DNA of 44,740 nt from a virus: positions 1 to 44,740 of the IMG/VR virus record IMGVR_UViG_3300003321_000572; one strand, given 5' to 3'. Positions within the stretch are counted from its first letter, which is position 1. Every line of letters begins with the position of its first letter. The notes under the pieces were generated by a model. The model had not been told where the DNA came from and searched no databases. It worked only from the letters and a program-made list of their open reading frames with translations. A program made the translations under genes and the position numbers. Of this stretch, positions 22,028 to 30,709 are shown one piece after another.

Positions 22028-23154
22028 TACGGAGCCCCTGCGCTGCCCTGTGTGGGCCAGTCGAGTCGATTGGAGTTACCCAGATTGGTATAGTACGCGC
22101 CAAGCGCCTGCTGCAGCTGCTGCTGGGAGTAGTTGTAGCCGTTGAAGTTGAAGATGCCGCCCATGCCGTTGTTAGCGGCATTATTCAGCAGCAAGCTGTT
22201 GGTGATCCCCGTGCCGATGTTGCCGATGGAGTTGGCCACTCCGAGCGTGCCCTGCGCCTGGGCGTTGCCCTCATTGATGAGCGCGTTGGAAATCGGATTC
22301 TGCAGTTGGGCACCGATGTTACCGAACTGTGCGCCGGACAGCGCCCCCAGCTGGCTGCGCTGCAGCTGCTGCGTGAAGTTCTGGCCCTGAGCGCCAGCCA
22401 GGATTGCCGCGATCTGTCGGTTCTGGTCCTGGTAGTTCTGGAACTGCTGCTGGTAGGTCGTCGAGGCCAGGCCTTCGGCGTAGTTGGCAGCCGCCGTGAG
22501 CGCATTGGCCGACGTACCGTAGCCTTTGGCAGTTTGGCTATTCTGCACTCCTCGGAGGCCCTGCTCCAGCGTGAACTGGTAGCCGGGCGTCTGCCGCAGC
22601 TGTTCCATCGTTGGCGCAAAGGGCGCCGTCAGCGCATTCAGCCGCGTCGGATCAATGGGCGGCCCCATGGAGGCCAGATTGCTCAGCCCGCCATAGCCGC
22701 TGACAATGTACGGCAGCAGGTCATTGCGCGAAATGCCGAAGGCGCTCGTCGCGAAGTCGCGGGCCTGCCCGGCAGCATTGGCCTGGGAGTTGCTAGCATT
22801 CGCGGCGCCGATCGCGCCGGTGATACCCTGAAGCGCTTGGCCGCCGACCATGGAGGCCAGCAGCGGATTTTGCTGTATCCAGTTGCCAACGGAGCTAAAC
22901 ATGCTGGGCGAGGGATTGCCGCCGGGGGCGAACGGAATGAGCGAATTTGAAGCCGCAAGACCTTCGTTGAGACTGGCCTGCATCGCCGGTAGCGCATCGA
23001 GTCCTTCCAGCGCGCCACCGGCGGCAGCGTCAAGGCCGGCTCCCGCCGTAAGCCCTAGGCCGCCCGCAAGGGCTCCGCCCGCCGCCGCCTCGCCCGCCAT
23101 GGCGGCCCCGGCCGCCGCCAGGCTCTCGCCCGCAAGTCCCCATCCGAACGGCAT
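22027..23154 (-). CDS. DNA transfer/ejection protein
   Basis: 375 residues. The Ala/Gly-rich N-terminal third (AAAGAAMAGEAAAGGALAGG) may be membrane-active. The TPGYQFTLEQGLRGVQNSQTAKGYGTS and AANYAEGLASTTYQQQFQNY segments are a widespread signature of podoviral internal or DNA-transfer proteins. A Gln/Asn-rich C-terminus follows. It ends one base into the gene at 22027. Confidence 0.7.
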   Translation of the reverse strand: MPFGWGLAGESLAAAGAAMAGEAAAGGALAGGLGLTAGAGLDAAAGGALEGLDALPAMQASLNEGLAASNSLIPFAPGGNPSPSMFSSVGNWIQQNPLLASMVGGQALQGITGAIGAANASNSQANAAGQARDFATSAFGISRNDLLPYIVSGYGGLSNLASMGPPIDPTRLNALTAPFAPTMEQLRQTPGYQFTLEQGLRGVQNSQTAKGYGTSANALTAAANYAEGLASTTYQQQFQNYQDQNRQIAAILAGAQGQNFTQQLQRSQLGALSGAQFGNIGAQLQNPISNALINEGNAQAQGTLGVANSIGNIGTGITNSLLLNNAANNGMGGIFNFNGYNYSQQQLQQALGAYYTNLGNSNRLDWPTQGSAGAP

Positions 23155-23489
23155 CAGGGCTTCTCCACGAGTATTTCGCCGTCATCCCCGACGACGTGCA
23201 TGCAGTCTATGATCGTGCCCGCTTCAAGCACATCAAAGAAGTGCTCTTTGTGGGCCTCGATCTCTAGCACCGCGGGGGCCGAGAGAACTCCCAGGGACTG
23301 CCCCTCAACCCAGACTTCCACCCGGCCCCAGGTCACGCTGCTCAGATGCGTATAGCCGTGGCGCTCCTGCCGAGCCCGGCCGCGCTCATAGAAGAGGTTG
23401 CGCCGTAGCGCAAGCTTCGGACCCTCGCCCTTCTCCGTGAAGTGCCACGTCACCTTGGGCTCGATGAGCCGCAGCCGTTCGATGCTCAT
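23154..23489 (-). CDS. cupin-like small protein
   Basis: 111 residues from ATG 23489, four-base overlap with the dioxygenase-like gene. Mostly beta-strand (VTWHFTEKG, VWVEGQSLGVLSAPAVLEIEAHKEHFFDVLEAGTIIDCMHV), compatible with a single cupin barrel, with H near EAHKEHFF. It may act with the upstream hydroxylase-like protein. Moderately uncertain. Confidence 0.5.
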   Translation of the reverse strand: MSIERLRLIEPKVTWHFTEKGEGPKLALRRNLFYERGRARQERHGYTHLSSVTWGRVEVWVEGQSLGVLSAPAVLEIEAHKEHFFDVLEAGTIIDCMHVVGDDGEILVEKP

Positions 23490-24109
23490 TCTACCCTCAT
23501 GGCGACAATCAGGGAGATCCGTGCGGCATCCCCGTTGTTGACGACCGAATGCTCGACTTGGTTGTTGAACAGCCAGCATTCACCAGTTTTCATTATAACT
23601 TCATCACCACCTTCAGCGTAATTTATACACTGAGCATTCCCTTGCAGGACAACATAGACTTTCGCATTAAAATAAGAAGCATGCCAGCGCCCGCGATCGT
23701 GGTGAGGGTAGACCTGGGCGCCAGGAGGAATGCGGGTGATGAGGACCCCACCCAGCGACACGGCCTTTAGGCCGTGCATGAGCCACAGGCAAATCGGCCG
23801 AATGCTCGGCATCCGCTTAATGGCCGGATACCAGACTCCGATGTGCGGCCCCAGGTACGCAGCTTTGTTTGCCAAATGTTCTGGAGCAAGGAAGCGAACG
23901 AAAATGTCATCGATCTCGCGGTGCGGAGAGGCCTCTCCCTCAGTCCGGTCCTTATGCTGGTTCCAGAGGTCATCGCACTTGGCAAGCTCATCCAACGTCT
24001 CTCCAACCGGGAGCATGGAAAGCAGCCGAAAGTGCTTGAACTCAGCCATCCTGACTACGCTAGGCGGCGGGGCAGCGACATGCAAGGGAGCGTGGAGCAA
24101 AGCTGACAT
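23486..24109 (-). CDS. 2-oxoglutarate/Fe(II) dioxygenase-like (Asp/Asn hydroxylase type)
   Basis: 207 residues. Metal-binding H137-x-D138 region in PHHDRG (135-140), second His in NNQVEHSVVNNGDAARISLIVAM (187), with R197 as probable 2-oxoglutarate ligand. This spacing matches aspartyl/asparaginyl beta-hydroxylase-like proteins, which occur in phages near tail genes. Possible roles are hydroxylation of a virion protein or of host surface proteins; not known. A second in-frame ATG lies at 24049. Confidence 0.7.
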   Translation of the reverse strand: MSALLHAPLHVAAPPPSVVRMAEFKHFRLLSMLPVGETLDELAKCDDLWNQHKDRTEGEASPHREIDDIFVRFLAPEHLANKAAYLGPHIGVWYPAIKRMPSIRPICLWLMHGLKAVSLGGVLITRIPPGAQVYPHHDRGRWHASYFNAKVYVVLQGNAQCINYAEGGDEVIMKTGECWLFNNQVEHSVVNNGDAARISLIVAMRVE

Positions 24110-24121
24110 CCGTGGCCCCAG

Positions 24122-24445
24122 CTAAGTTATAACCATAACACTGACGCCGGCTTTATTCTTCAAACTGCGCAATATCATCCGACCAAATTGTGCAATTTGA
24201 AGTGAGGCCGTCCCATATCCCATCACCATACGGCCAAACTGATCAACATTAATAGCAGTATTGCCTGCAGTTGATCGCAATATCATTCTGCCAAATTGTG
24301 TCAGCTGCATATTGGCATCAGCCGCTCCAAGCACCATTCGCCCGAATTGATCTGCTTGAATATATGTTAGAACAGTTGAAAACCGAATTGGGCCGAAATC
24401 AGGCGGCCCAGCTCCAGGACTTCGCGGTGATTTTCTCCTCGGCAT
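24122..24445 (-). CDS. repeat protein with four QFGRM units
   Basis: 107 residues. QFGRM occurs at residues 33, 50, 69 and 86 (spacings 17, 19, 17), alternating between a QFGRMVLG/VMG form and a QFGRMILRS form, with TYIQAD/MQL/INV/LQI hydrophobic strands before each. This looks like a repeating beta-hairpin or solenoid. The DNA is A/T-rich. It lies among tail-fibre genes and may be a small fibre or adhesin. No family recognised. Confidence 0.5.
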   Translation of the reverse strand: MPRRKSPRSPGAGPPDFGPIRFSTVLTYIQADQFGRMVLGAADANMQLTQFGRMILRSTAGNTAINVDQFGRMVMGYGTASLQIAQFGRMILRSLKNKAGVSVMVIT

Positions 24446-24446
24446 A

Positions 24447-25007
24447 CTAGTTCAGCGACTCAAGCATATACTGATGCACAGTCAAGTTGGTCGGGTTGGT
24501 ATTGACGGAGAAAGTTCCAAATACATCAATCACTGCCGCGGCAGTCAGATCGACGTTGCTGCCAACTGCCGGCGCTGTATTCGGCATCATGAGTGAAGCG
24601 TGAGTGTAGGTATTGTCTGCCACAGCTGTACTGGCAAAAGCTTGGCTAATACCAATAGACTGCCCCATGAAGTTACCAGCAGCGCCAATAGTCCGACTCG
24701 TCAACCACGCTTGCCAGAAGAACGGCACGTTGGTATGCGCCGTGGTGGATAGCTGCTGCGCGCCACCGTTGAAGATGACAGTCCCACCATAACGAATGTC
24801 CAGAGTAAGCGTCCCTGGCGTAGTAACTACGTTGGAGATGCGGCCGAACAGCGTAAACCGCAGCACCATACCGGGGTCGCTGATGAAGTTGGCCGGGAGT
24901 GTCAGCTTCGCCGCGGCGGGAATGATGGATGTAGCTACTGTCGTATTAGACAGCTGATTGCCATCTCCCTGTGCGGAGATAAGCATAGACATCCAGCTCT
25001 GACGCAT
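24447..25007 (-). CDS. virion-associated beta-rich protein
   Basis: 186 residues, Thr/Asn/Ala-rich beta-structure (RFTLFGRISNVVTTPGTLTLDIRYGGTVIFNGG, WLTSRTIGAAGNFMGQ). It ends two bases before the QFGRM gene. Composition and position suggest a phage surface or minor tail/fibre protein, of a type often found in phages as a jelly-roll-like decoration. Exact role unknown. Confidence 0.5.
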   Translation of the reverse strand: MRQSWMSMLISAQGDGNQLSNTTVATSIIPAAAKLTLPANFISDPGMVLRFTLFGRISNVVTTPGTLTLDIRYGGTVIFNGGAQQLSTTAHTNVPFFWQAWLTSRTIGAAGNFMGQSIGISQAFASTAVADNTYTHASLMMPNTAPAVGSNVDLTAAAVIDVFGTFSVNTNPTNLTVHQYMLESLN

Positions 25008-25011
25008 TGCT

Positions 25012-26553
25012 TTAGCTCGCTATCTTGGGACCGCCGGTAGCGTTGTTAACGCCAGAGGAGGTCCAGGCTACACCTGTGTTCGGGTCGGTATCCCAGCCAG
25101 TAATACCGAATACGAAGGAGGTTCCAGGGTTAATTCCAGTAACATCTCCTCCGCTATCACTTCCGCCGGAGTTAATTCTGATATCGTATGTCCTAGTACC
25201 GGAGTCAGTTCTGGCCGCGATGGCGAATTGAGAGACGTCGTGAATAGTGCTTGGATTGCTGCTAAGCGCTGGAAAGTTATAGAGATCTTCGTTATTTACG
25301 GTTGCTGAATAAATATAGCTACGTGTGCCAAGAGCAGGAATTACTCCCACCTGGTTCCAGTTAGTCGTCACTCCTGTTTCTACAGCCCAAATCATCCAGC
25401 TAGCCTGGCCAGACGTCATTACTGGCGTTGTTGGGAAGCCGGAAGCGTAGGTATTCGCTGCCCTATACCCAAGCAAGCTGGAGTCAGACTCCGACAACGC
25501 TACGCTGGTATCGGTGATGTACCCGATCCAGTAAGTTGTTCCCGCGACGATTGCCTGGGATGCCGTGAGCGGTAATGCTAGCACCGTGCCGGAGGTACAT
25601 CCGATAACTTCACTACCTGTTTGTAGCGGCGCTCCATTTGGCGCGCCTCCAGAGTCAGCATAGATACAGGGCTTGAATTTGGCCGTCGTCGATGTGGCAC
25701 CTGGGAGTAAATTTATCTGCGTTACATTTCCAGCCACTGCAGCGGTAAATTTGCGGAGAGCAATTTGATTCGCGCCAGGAGCATTGGTTGCGGTTATGCC
25801 CTGATAGGCTGCACCTTGCCCAAAGACTGCCGCACCTAACGTCCACTGCGTTTGTGCATCAGACGTGCCGTAAACAGTCTCAATCAATGGGTTAGTTAGA
25901 AGCACGTCGTTATTAGGCGCGCTGGCAGTGGTGTTGTTGATGTAAATGTCGTCGATGACAAAGGCAAAGCCAGAGCCAGATACAGATTGGAGTGATAATC
26001 CAGTGAAACTATTGGTACCAGTATTGGCCGTGTTTGCTCCAGTTAAAGCTACACTTGTAGCAACGCCATCCAGATATATCGTCGCACTTCCCGTTGTAGT
26101 GTTGACTGTCCCTTTGATCTCCCAGTAATGCGTGGACCCATTCGTTACTGACTCAACTGTCGTTGCTAAGAGTGTCCCGTTAACGGCACCCCGACGGACC
26201 TCCATATTTCCTGTACTATTAATAACGAATGAGACTTGTGCAGCGCCGCCACTCTGCAACTGCACACCATGTCCGCGAAGAGAGCTTTTTAACCTAAATC
26301 CTAACGCAAACCCAGTTAGCGTCGCGCCAATTAGCGTTGTAAGTGTGCTTCCAGCTGCAGTACCGCCATCAATGTTGATCGCAGCAGAATTGCTATTCGC
26401 ACTCGACAGACCAGCGACGACTGTTATCCCGGTACTGCCACTCGCCTGGAATGCCGTCGTCCAGCGTTGCTGCAGTAGCGTGTTGACCGCACTGGCATTT
26501 GTCATGCCAATGGGAAGCCAATCGAAACCTTCTCTGAAAGTGCGCCCGGTCAT
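25012..26553 (-). CDS. large fibre/adhesin-like protein with LamG-like domain
   Basis: 513 residues, Thr/Ser/Asn-rich. Residues about 30-215 look like a concanavalin/LamG-like sandwich (LGFRLKSSLRGHGVQLQSG, HYWEIKGTVNTTTGSATIYLDGV, FVIDDIYINN), and about 215-350 a second beta-domain. The coding DNA is visibly A/T-richer than the head genes. A receptor-binding or polysaccharide-binding virion protein is likely. No catalytic motif is seen. Confidence 0.55.
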   Translation of the reverse strand: MTGRTFREGFDWLPIGMTNASAVNTLLQQRWTTAFQASGSTGITVVAGLSSANSNSAAINIDGGTAAGSTLTTLIGATLTGFALGFRLKSSLRGHGVQLQSGGAAQVSFVINSTGNMEVRRGAVNGTLLATTVESVTNGSTHYWEIKGTVNTTTGSATIYLDGVATSVALTGANTANTGTNSFTGLSLQSVSGSGFAFVIDDIYINNTTASAPNNDVLLTNPLIETVYGTSDAQTQWTLGAAVFGQGAAYQGITATNAPGANQIALRKFTAAVAGNVTQINLLPGATSTTAKFKPCIYADSGGAPNGAPLQTGSEVIGCTSGTVLALPLTASQAIVAGTTYWIGYITDTSVALSESDSSLLGYRAANTYASGFPTTPVMTSGQASWMIWAVETGVTTNWNQVGVIPALGTRSYIYSATVNNEDLYNFPALSSNPSTIHDVSQFAIAARTDSGTRTYDIRINSGGSDSGGDVTGINPGTSFVFGITGWDTDPNTGVAWTSSGVNNATGGPKIAS

Positions 26554-27485
26554 CTTATTTGGGCCGCTAGAGTAACATATGGATCAGAGTATGTCGCATC
26601 TGGCGATACCGGACCAGTTATCTTAATCACATCTCCTTTTGAGCTATCAACTGCAACATTGCCAACTGTGGCAAAGGTCGGAGTCACACTTCCGGCGCCA
26701 ATTACGATAGTACCAATCGTGGAGAATGTATTTGGAGTCGCGGTTGGGGCTTTAGCGACTGTGAGTGTAGTACTTGCGGTTGCATTTGCACTGCCACCAG
26801 CCTCGGAGTTGAACTCGCCAATAGAACCGAAATCAGCTTGGAACGTGATGTCGGCCCCGAGCCTATGCATACCGACAATCTGGCTCGCCGTCATGGTCCC
26901 ATTCGGGCAGCTAAACGCCAGCACGTATGGCTGCGGAACCCACGCAGGATTAGCGGCGGCCCCCTGCGTCTTCAGCCGATACTTGTCACTCCCCGGTGCC
27001 AGCGCAACCCATTCAGTAGCATTCCGATAGAGTATCGACCCCTGGACATTGCTGAATGCGTTGTCCAGCGCCACAGACGGGGTGACGTTAATCCAGTCTG
27101 TGCCATCGAACTGCAGCAGGTCATGCAGGGTCGGGCTCGTAAGCACCACATCGCCCAGCATGTCGAGGCTGTAGTCGCCATCCTGCGCCACGACCGCGCC
27201 GGTACGCCCGAAGACCGAGGTCACAGTCTCTGTGAACGTGATCTGGGCTACCCCGGACGGAGAGTTGTTGACGACGAACCCGGGGCTCGCAAAATTCAAC
27301 GTATCCGTGATGAGGATGTCCACTCCGGCCTGCTGTACCTGCACGTCGGCCAGGAAAATACCGGGGGCCTCTCCAGTTCGCCGCCAGAGTACAAACAGCA
27401 GGTCCAGCCAATCCCGCGTAATGGTGCCATCCGGCGTGACGAAGCGGATAGCTGCATTGGGAAACTTGTCAACCGGGCCGCTCAA
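26550..27485 (-). CDS. tail fibre-type protein, TTG start
   Basis: 311 residues. The TTG at 27485 is chosen because it overlaps the stop of the gp10-like gene (TTGA) and follows GGGGGAG with an eight-base spacing; an open frame extends upstream to 27596 but would overlap the neighbour by over 110 bases. FRVTPDGTITRDW-like start, TVTSVFGRTGAVVAQDGDYSLDMLGDV (a collagen/fibre-adaptor motif seen in many phage fibres), then beta-strands. Probably a head-fibre or tail-fibre component. Confidence 0.65.
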   Translation of the reverse strand: MSGPVDKFPNAAIRFVTPDGTITRDWLDLLFVLWRRTGEAPGIFLADVQVQQAGVDILITDTLNFASPGFVVNNSPSGVAQITFTETVTSVFGRTGAVVAQDGDYSLDMLGDVVLTSPTLHDLLQFDGTDWINVTPSVALDNAFSNVQGSILYRNATEWVALAPGSDKYRLKTQGAAANPAWVPQPYVLAFSCPNGTMTASQIVGMHRLGADITFQADFGSIGEFNSEAGGSANATASTTLTVAKAPTATPNTFSTIGTIVIGAGSVTPTFATVGNVAVDSSKGDVIKITGPVSPDATYSDPYVTLAAQIR

Positions 27486-28915
27486 GTAAGCATCTCCCCC
27501 GGAGGCCACAGATAGGCGCCCTGCAGTGCAGTCCGGAAGTCTGCGGACCAGAATAACTCGAAAACCCGGTCCCGCGAGTAGCCCAGCTGCGTCCACTGAG
27601 GCTGCACAAGGTATTCACCGCCGGCGCCCAGACTCTGCGGAAGCGGGTCCGAGTAGCTCACCCCACGGTCATCGGAGTACCGTAGGTAGATCGTCGCACC
27701 CTCGCCGCCAGTGCCGCACTGCACATCGGCCTGGAAGTTGGAAAAGGCAACCCGTTTGCCCTCGGCTACGAGGTGCGGGAAGCCCCGCCGGCGTACCACA
27801 GGAGCCCCATTGGAGGTATAGGTATTGAGATCCAGCGCATAAAGGTTCCCGTTGGCGTAGTCCCCAACAAGGACTTTGCCATATACTGCCACGGCACAGT
27901 TGGGGCGGCTCCGTCCACTCAGTCCGTCGTTGTCAATCCAGTCCCGCTCGTGCCACAATTCAGTGTTGATGTCATAGACCCAGGTGGCGCCCCGACCAGA
28001 GTTGGCCGACGGAAAATTGAACACCACAAACGTATGTCCGTCCTGCTGGTAGCAGAACGCAATGCAATCGGAGATCTGCTCATAGCCCTGGATGAAATAC
28101 TCCACTGCGAATGTGGAAATGGCCTGGGCCTGATAGTTGAGGGAACTGGCCATCAGCACTCGGCCCCGGCCCTCTTTGTCTTGCGACAGCCAGAATACCT
28201 TTTCTCCATGAGTGCAGATGGAATAAACCGCACAGGTCCCATGGTCGATGTAGGCGCCCGGATGCAGCTGGAACGGAAATGGATTATTCCCTGCGTTGAA
28301 CCAGACCTCCGTTCTTTGCGCGCCAATGAGCCAGATGTCCCGGTGCGTCACAGCTACGCCGATGAGCAGGTCCGGAAATGCAGTCTTGTCGGCCTGATAG
28401 AGCCCGTTGAACGGGGTGATGGCGTTGGATGTGGTGCTATAGAAGGTTCGAGTCCCTGGAGCGCTCAGAAGCCCAAACGTGTCAACGTAGTCCACACGCG
28501 GAGACCCCAAGAAGTTGGGGTCCACTATCTCCGCGAAGGCATGCGTAGCAAGGTCCACCGTCCAGCCGCCAGTCGGCGTGCCATCCGTGCAGAGCAGCGT
28601 AGCTCCGTTGTCAACAAGCCCAACCGGCGTAAATAGATTGCTGATAGTTCCGAGGGCCGTGAGCGTAGCACTCGGGTCGATAAAATAGAGCGTCTTGCCC
28701 GCGACTCCGAAGCATTCCCCGTTTGTGGCTCTCCAGAGCCCCCGCCAGGGGCCACTCTCAGCCGTCGCTAAGAGTACCTCCCCTGGCGTGGGGTAGCAGG
28801 TTATGGGGCTTTCAGCGTCCTTGGGATTGGTCTCAGCATAAAGGTTAACGCAACGCTGTGCGTTAGCGATTACGCTTCGCGCTGTGTAAGCCCCGCCAAG
28901 AAGCGGGACGCGCAA
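27482..28915 (-). CDS. P22 gp10-like packaged DNA stabilisation / tail hub protein
   Basis: 477 residues. Begins MRVPLLGGAYTARS and NAQRCVNLYAETNP, the signature of the phage stabilisation protein family (P22 gp10). The body is a run of WD/propeller-like repeats (VAVTHRDIWLIGAQRTEVWFN, THGEKVFWLSQDKEGRG, DGHTFVVFNFP, VYGKVLVGDYANGNLYALD). It closes the portal channel after packaging, below the gp4-like adaptor encoded two genes upstream. Confidence 0.85.
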   Translation of the reverse strand: MRVPLLGGAYTARSVIANAQRCVNLYAETNPKDAESPITCYPTPGEVLLATAESGPWRGLWRATNGECFGVAGKTLYFIDPSATLTALGTISNLFTPVGLVDNGATLLCTDGTPTGGWTVDLATHAFAEIVDPNFLGSPRVDYVDTFGLLSAPGTRTFYSTTSNAITPFNGLYQADKTAFPDLLIGVAVTHRDIWLIGAQRTEVWFNAGNNPFPFQLHPGAYIDHGTCAVYSICTHGEKVFWLSQDKEGRGRVLMASSLNYQAQAISTFAVEYFIQGYEQISDCIAFCYQQDGHTFVVFNFPSANSGRGATWVYDINTELWHERDWIDNDGLSGRSRPNCAVAVYGKVLVGDYANGNLYALDLNTYTSNGAPVVRRRGFPHLVAEGKRVAFSNFQADVQCGTGGEGATIYLRYSDDRGVSYSDPLPQSLGAGGEYLVQPQWTQLGYSRDRVFELFWSADFRTALQGAYLWPPGEMLT

Positions 28916-28918
28916 GAG

Positions 28919-29332
28919 CTAGGCGCCCAGCAGACTCGACCAAACGCCCAGTGAGGTCGTGGTGAAGAGCCTGCGTTTTGCGTTGGCAACCGCTACAGCT
29001 GTATTGGCGCCGGCCTTGTCGATCTGGTCTCCGTTGTCCTGCGGATATACGTCCATCGAGCTGGCACCATCGTTGATGACGATGATGGTTTGACCGTCAC
29101 CACCAGCTGCCGGTAGGATAGCAGAGTCCCCACCGCTGGCAACCGTGGTGAACCGCGCCCGGGGCGCCAGGATTGCGGTCGCCCCGTCCTGGCCGCCGCC
29201 GGCCAGTGCCGTGAGGCCATCCTGCACGGAGTGGTTCTTGTCGTCGGCCTGGGAGTCGGCGAACTGCTTCGAGTTGCCGTACTGGAGGCCGTCCGGGTAC
29301 TCGTCCATCAGGCGCTGGAAGGTGGCAGTCAT
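28919..29332 (-). CDS. virion protein, unknown
   Basis: 137 residues encoded between the gp4-like and gp10-like genes. A helical N-terminus (FQRLMDEYPDGLQYGNSKQF) is followed by a Gly/Ala/Asp-rich beta section (GGDGQTIIVINDGASSMDVYPQDNGDQID) reminiscent of short phage beta-sandwich surface proteins. Possibly a decoration protein. Confidence 0.5.
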   Translation of the reverse strand: MTATFQRLMDEYPDGLQYGNSKQFADSQADDKNHSVQDGLTALAGGGQDGATAILAPRARFTTVASGGDSAILPAAGGDGQTIIVINDGASSMDVYPQDNGDQIDKAGANTAVAVANAKRRLFTTTSLGVWSSLLGA

Positions 29333-29344
29333 CTTGGGTCGCTC

Positions 29345-30073
29345 CTATCGCTGCTGGTCTGCATAGATGTTGTAGATGCCACGCTTCTTCACCAGGCCCG
29401 GGGGCATCACCAGCCGGGCCGGAGAGACATTCGAGGTGCGAATGGTATCAAGGGTCATGCGAGCGAGCTGCTCAACCTTCGGCTTCGGCGGCACCGGATA
29501 CGTTGCCAGCAATCTCGACGCCAGATTATAGCGTAGTGCCCCCTCGTATTCCTCCGGGAGCACAATGCTCTGGTTGAGCGAGGTGAACCTCGCCAGCACC
29601 ATTTCGACGACAATGTGGAGTTGGTAGATGCCGCTCTGCGGCACCGGCCAGAAATAGAGCGTTCCGAGAGGCCAGCCCATGTCGTAGAATACGACATAAG
29701 GGTAAGGCCCCATATTCTTCAGTATGATCCGGGAGTAGTCCTCCCGGGACGTGAGAATATCCAGCGGCTGATCGGGCTGCTGCGGAGGATTGGACGGCAA
29801 ATTGGTCTGCCGGACGTAGGCGAACCGCAGGCGGTTGGGCCGCTGGGTGACGTTGAAGTCGCCAGCGGGACCAATGGAGTACGTCTGCGCGCCGGTAGAG
29901 TTCAGCGACAAGTCCACCAGCTGGTAGAGCATCCACCGCTGTCGCGCCCAATCCGAGATCATCTGATTGAGCGTGGTGAAAGCGTCGGAGGTGTCGCTGG
30001 GGTCCGCGGACTGTCCTTTGCCGAGAACCCCAGCGTCCTTGAGCGCTAGGCGTATGAGCCCGCGAGGAGTCAC
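29345..30073 (-). CDS. P22 gp4-like head-tail adaptor (tail accessory factor)
   Basis: 242 residues. TPRGLIRLALKDAGVLGKGQSADPSDTSDAFTTLNQMISDW is the family-typical helical start of P22 gp4-like proteins. Middle has YSIGPAGDFN, RPNRLRFAYVR, and Y..MGWPLGTLYFWPVP; the end is LVKKRGIYNIYAD. It would bind the portal ring. Order coat, adaptor, stabilisation protein is as in P22. Confidence 0.85.
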   Translation of the reverse strand: MTPRGLIRLALKDAGVLGKGQSADPSDTSDAFTTLNQMISDWARQRWMLYQLVDLSLNSTGAQTYSIGPAGDFNVTQRPNRLRFAYVRQTNLPSNPPQQPDQPLDILTSREDYSRIILKNMGPYPYVVFYDMGWPLGTLYFWPVPQSGIYQLHIVVEMVLARFTSLNQSIVLPEEYEGALRYNLASRLLATYPVPPKPKVEQLARMTLDTIRTSNVSPARLVMPPGLVKKRGIYNIYADQQR

Positions 30074-30082
30074 CTTCGGTGA

Positions 30083-30457
30083 CTACTTCTTCTCGGGGGC
30101 GAGCGCCGTCGGGGCCGGCTTGCCCTCGGGGGCCTTGGTCTCGGCCGGCGGAGTCGTCTTGGCTGCCCCCTCGGCCGCGATCTTGGCCCGAAGCTCGGCC
30201 TCGATCTCATCGCGCAGGGCGGCCTTGGCCCGCTCACGCTCATTCGCGTCCGCGCTACCCTGGGCCGTCGCCCGAATAGCCAGCTTCTTCTGGACCTCCG
30301 CGAAGTCCTCGGGGAACTTGTCGAGGTGCTCGTCAGGAGTCCGTACCCGCACGCTGGGCAGTCCATCCCGATGCACCATGCGGGGGTAGGACTTATACTC
30401 GTAGCGCGGGAAGTCCATTCCCGCGTAGTTCGGGTGGACGTGTCTCGGGGCCGGCAT
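30083..30457 (-). CDS. hypothetical virion-region protein
   Basis: 124 residues, with PRYEYKSYPRMVHRDGLP and a Glu/Lys/Arg-rich helix (ANERERAKAALRDEIEAELRAKI), then a Pro/Ala-rich tail. It overlaps the small basic gene upstream by one base. It resembles the short charged proteins often encoded next to coat genes. No family recognised. Confidence 0.5.
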   Translation of the reverse strand: MPAPRHVHPNYAGMDFPRYEYKSYPRMVHRDGLPSVRVRTPDEHLDKFPEDFAEVQKKLAIRATAQGSADANERERAKAALRDEIEAELRAKIAAEGAAKTTPPAETKAPEGKPAPTALAPEKK

Positions 30458-30627
30458 CAGGATTTTCCTTTCTTCACTCGGTTGGGCTTACCTCGAAGAG
30501 CACCCTTCTTCATGCCCTCCGTCATCTTGCGTCCTACAGACTGAGGGACTCCCGCCACTCCTCCTGGCGTGTGTGCCGCAGCCTGCATCAGCCGGTTTTG
30601 GGCTTTGGATTTGATCTTATTCGGCAT
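30457..30627 (-). CDS. small basic protein
   Basis: 56 residues from ATG 30627 (GGAG eight bases upstream). Rich in Lys/Arg (KIKSKAQNRLMQAAAH, KMTEGMKKGALRGKPNRVKKGKS). An upstream in-frame start at 30705 would add a hydrophobic leader but lacks support. The type resembles the small basic proteins of other phages and that encoded at 42418; it may bind DNA. Confidence 0.5.
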   Translation of the reverse strand: MPNKIKSKAQNRLMQAAAHTPGGVAGVPQSVGRKMTEGMKKGALRGKPNRVKKGKS

Positions 30628-30709
30628 GGGGGCTTCTCCGAAGGTCGCCCTCGCGTAGCCCTGGAGTACAACGTACCACCAGAGCCACGCGAAAGCGTAG
30701 TCCACCGCC

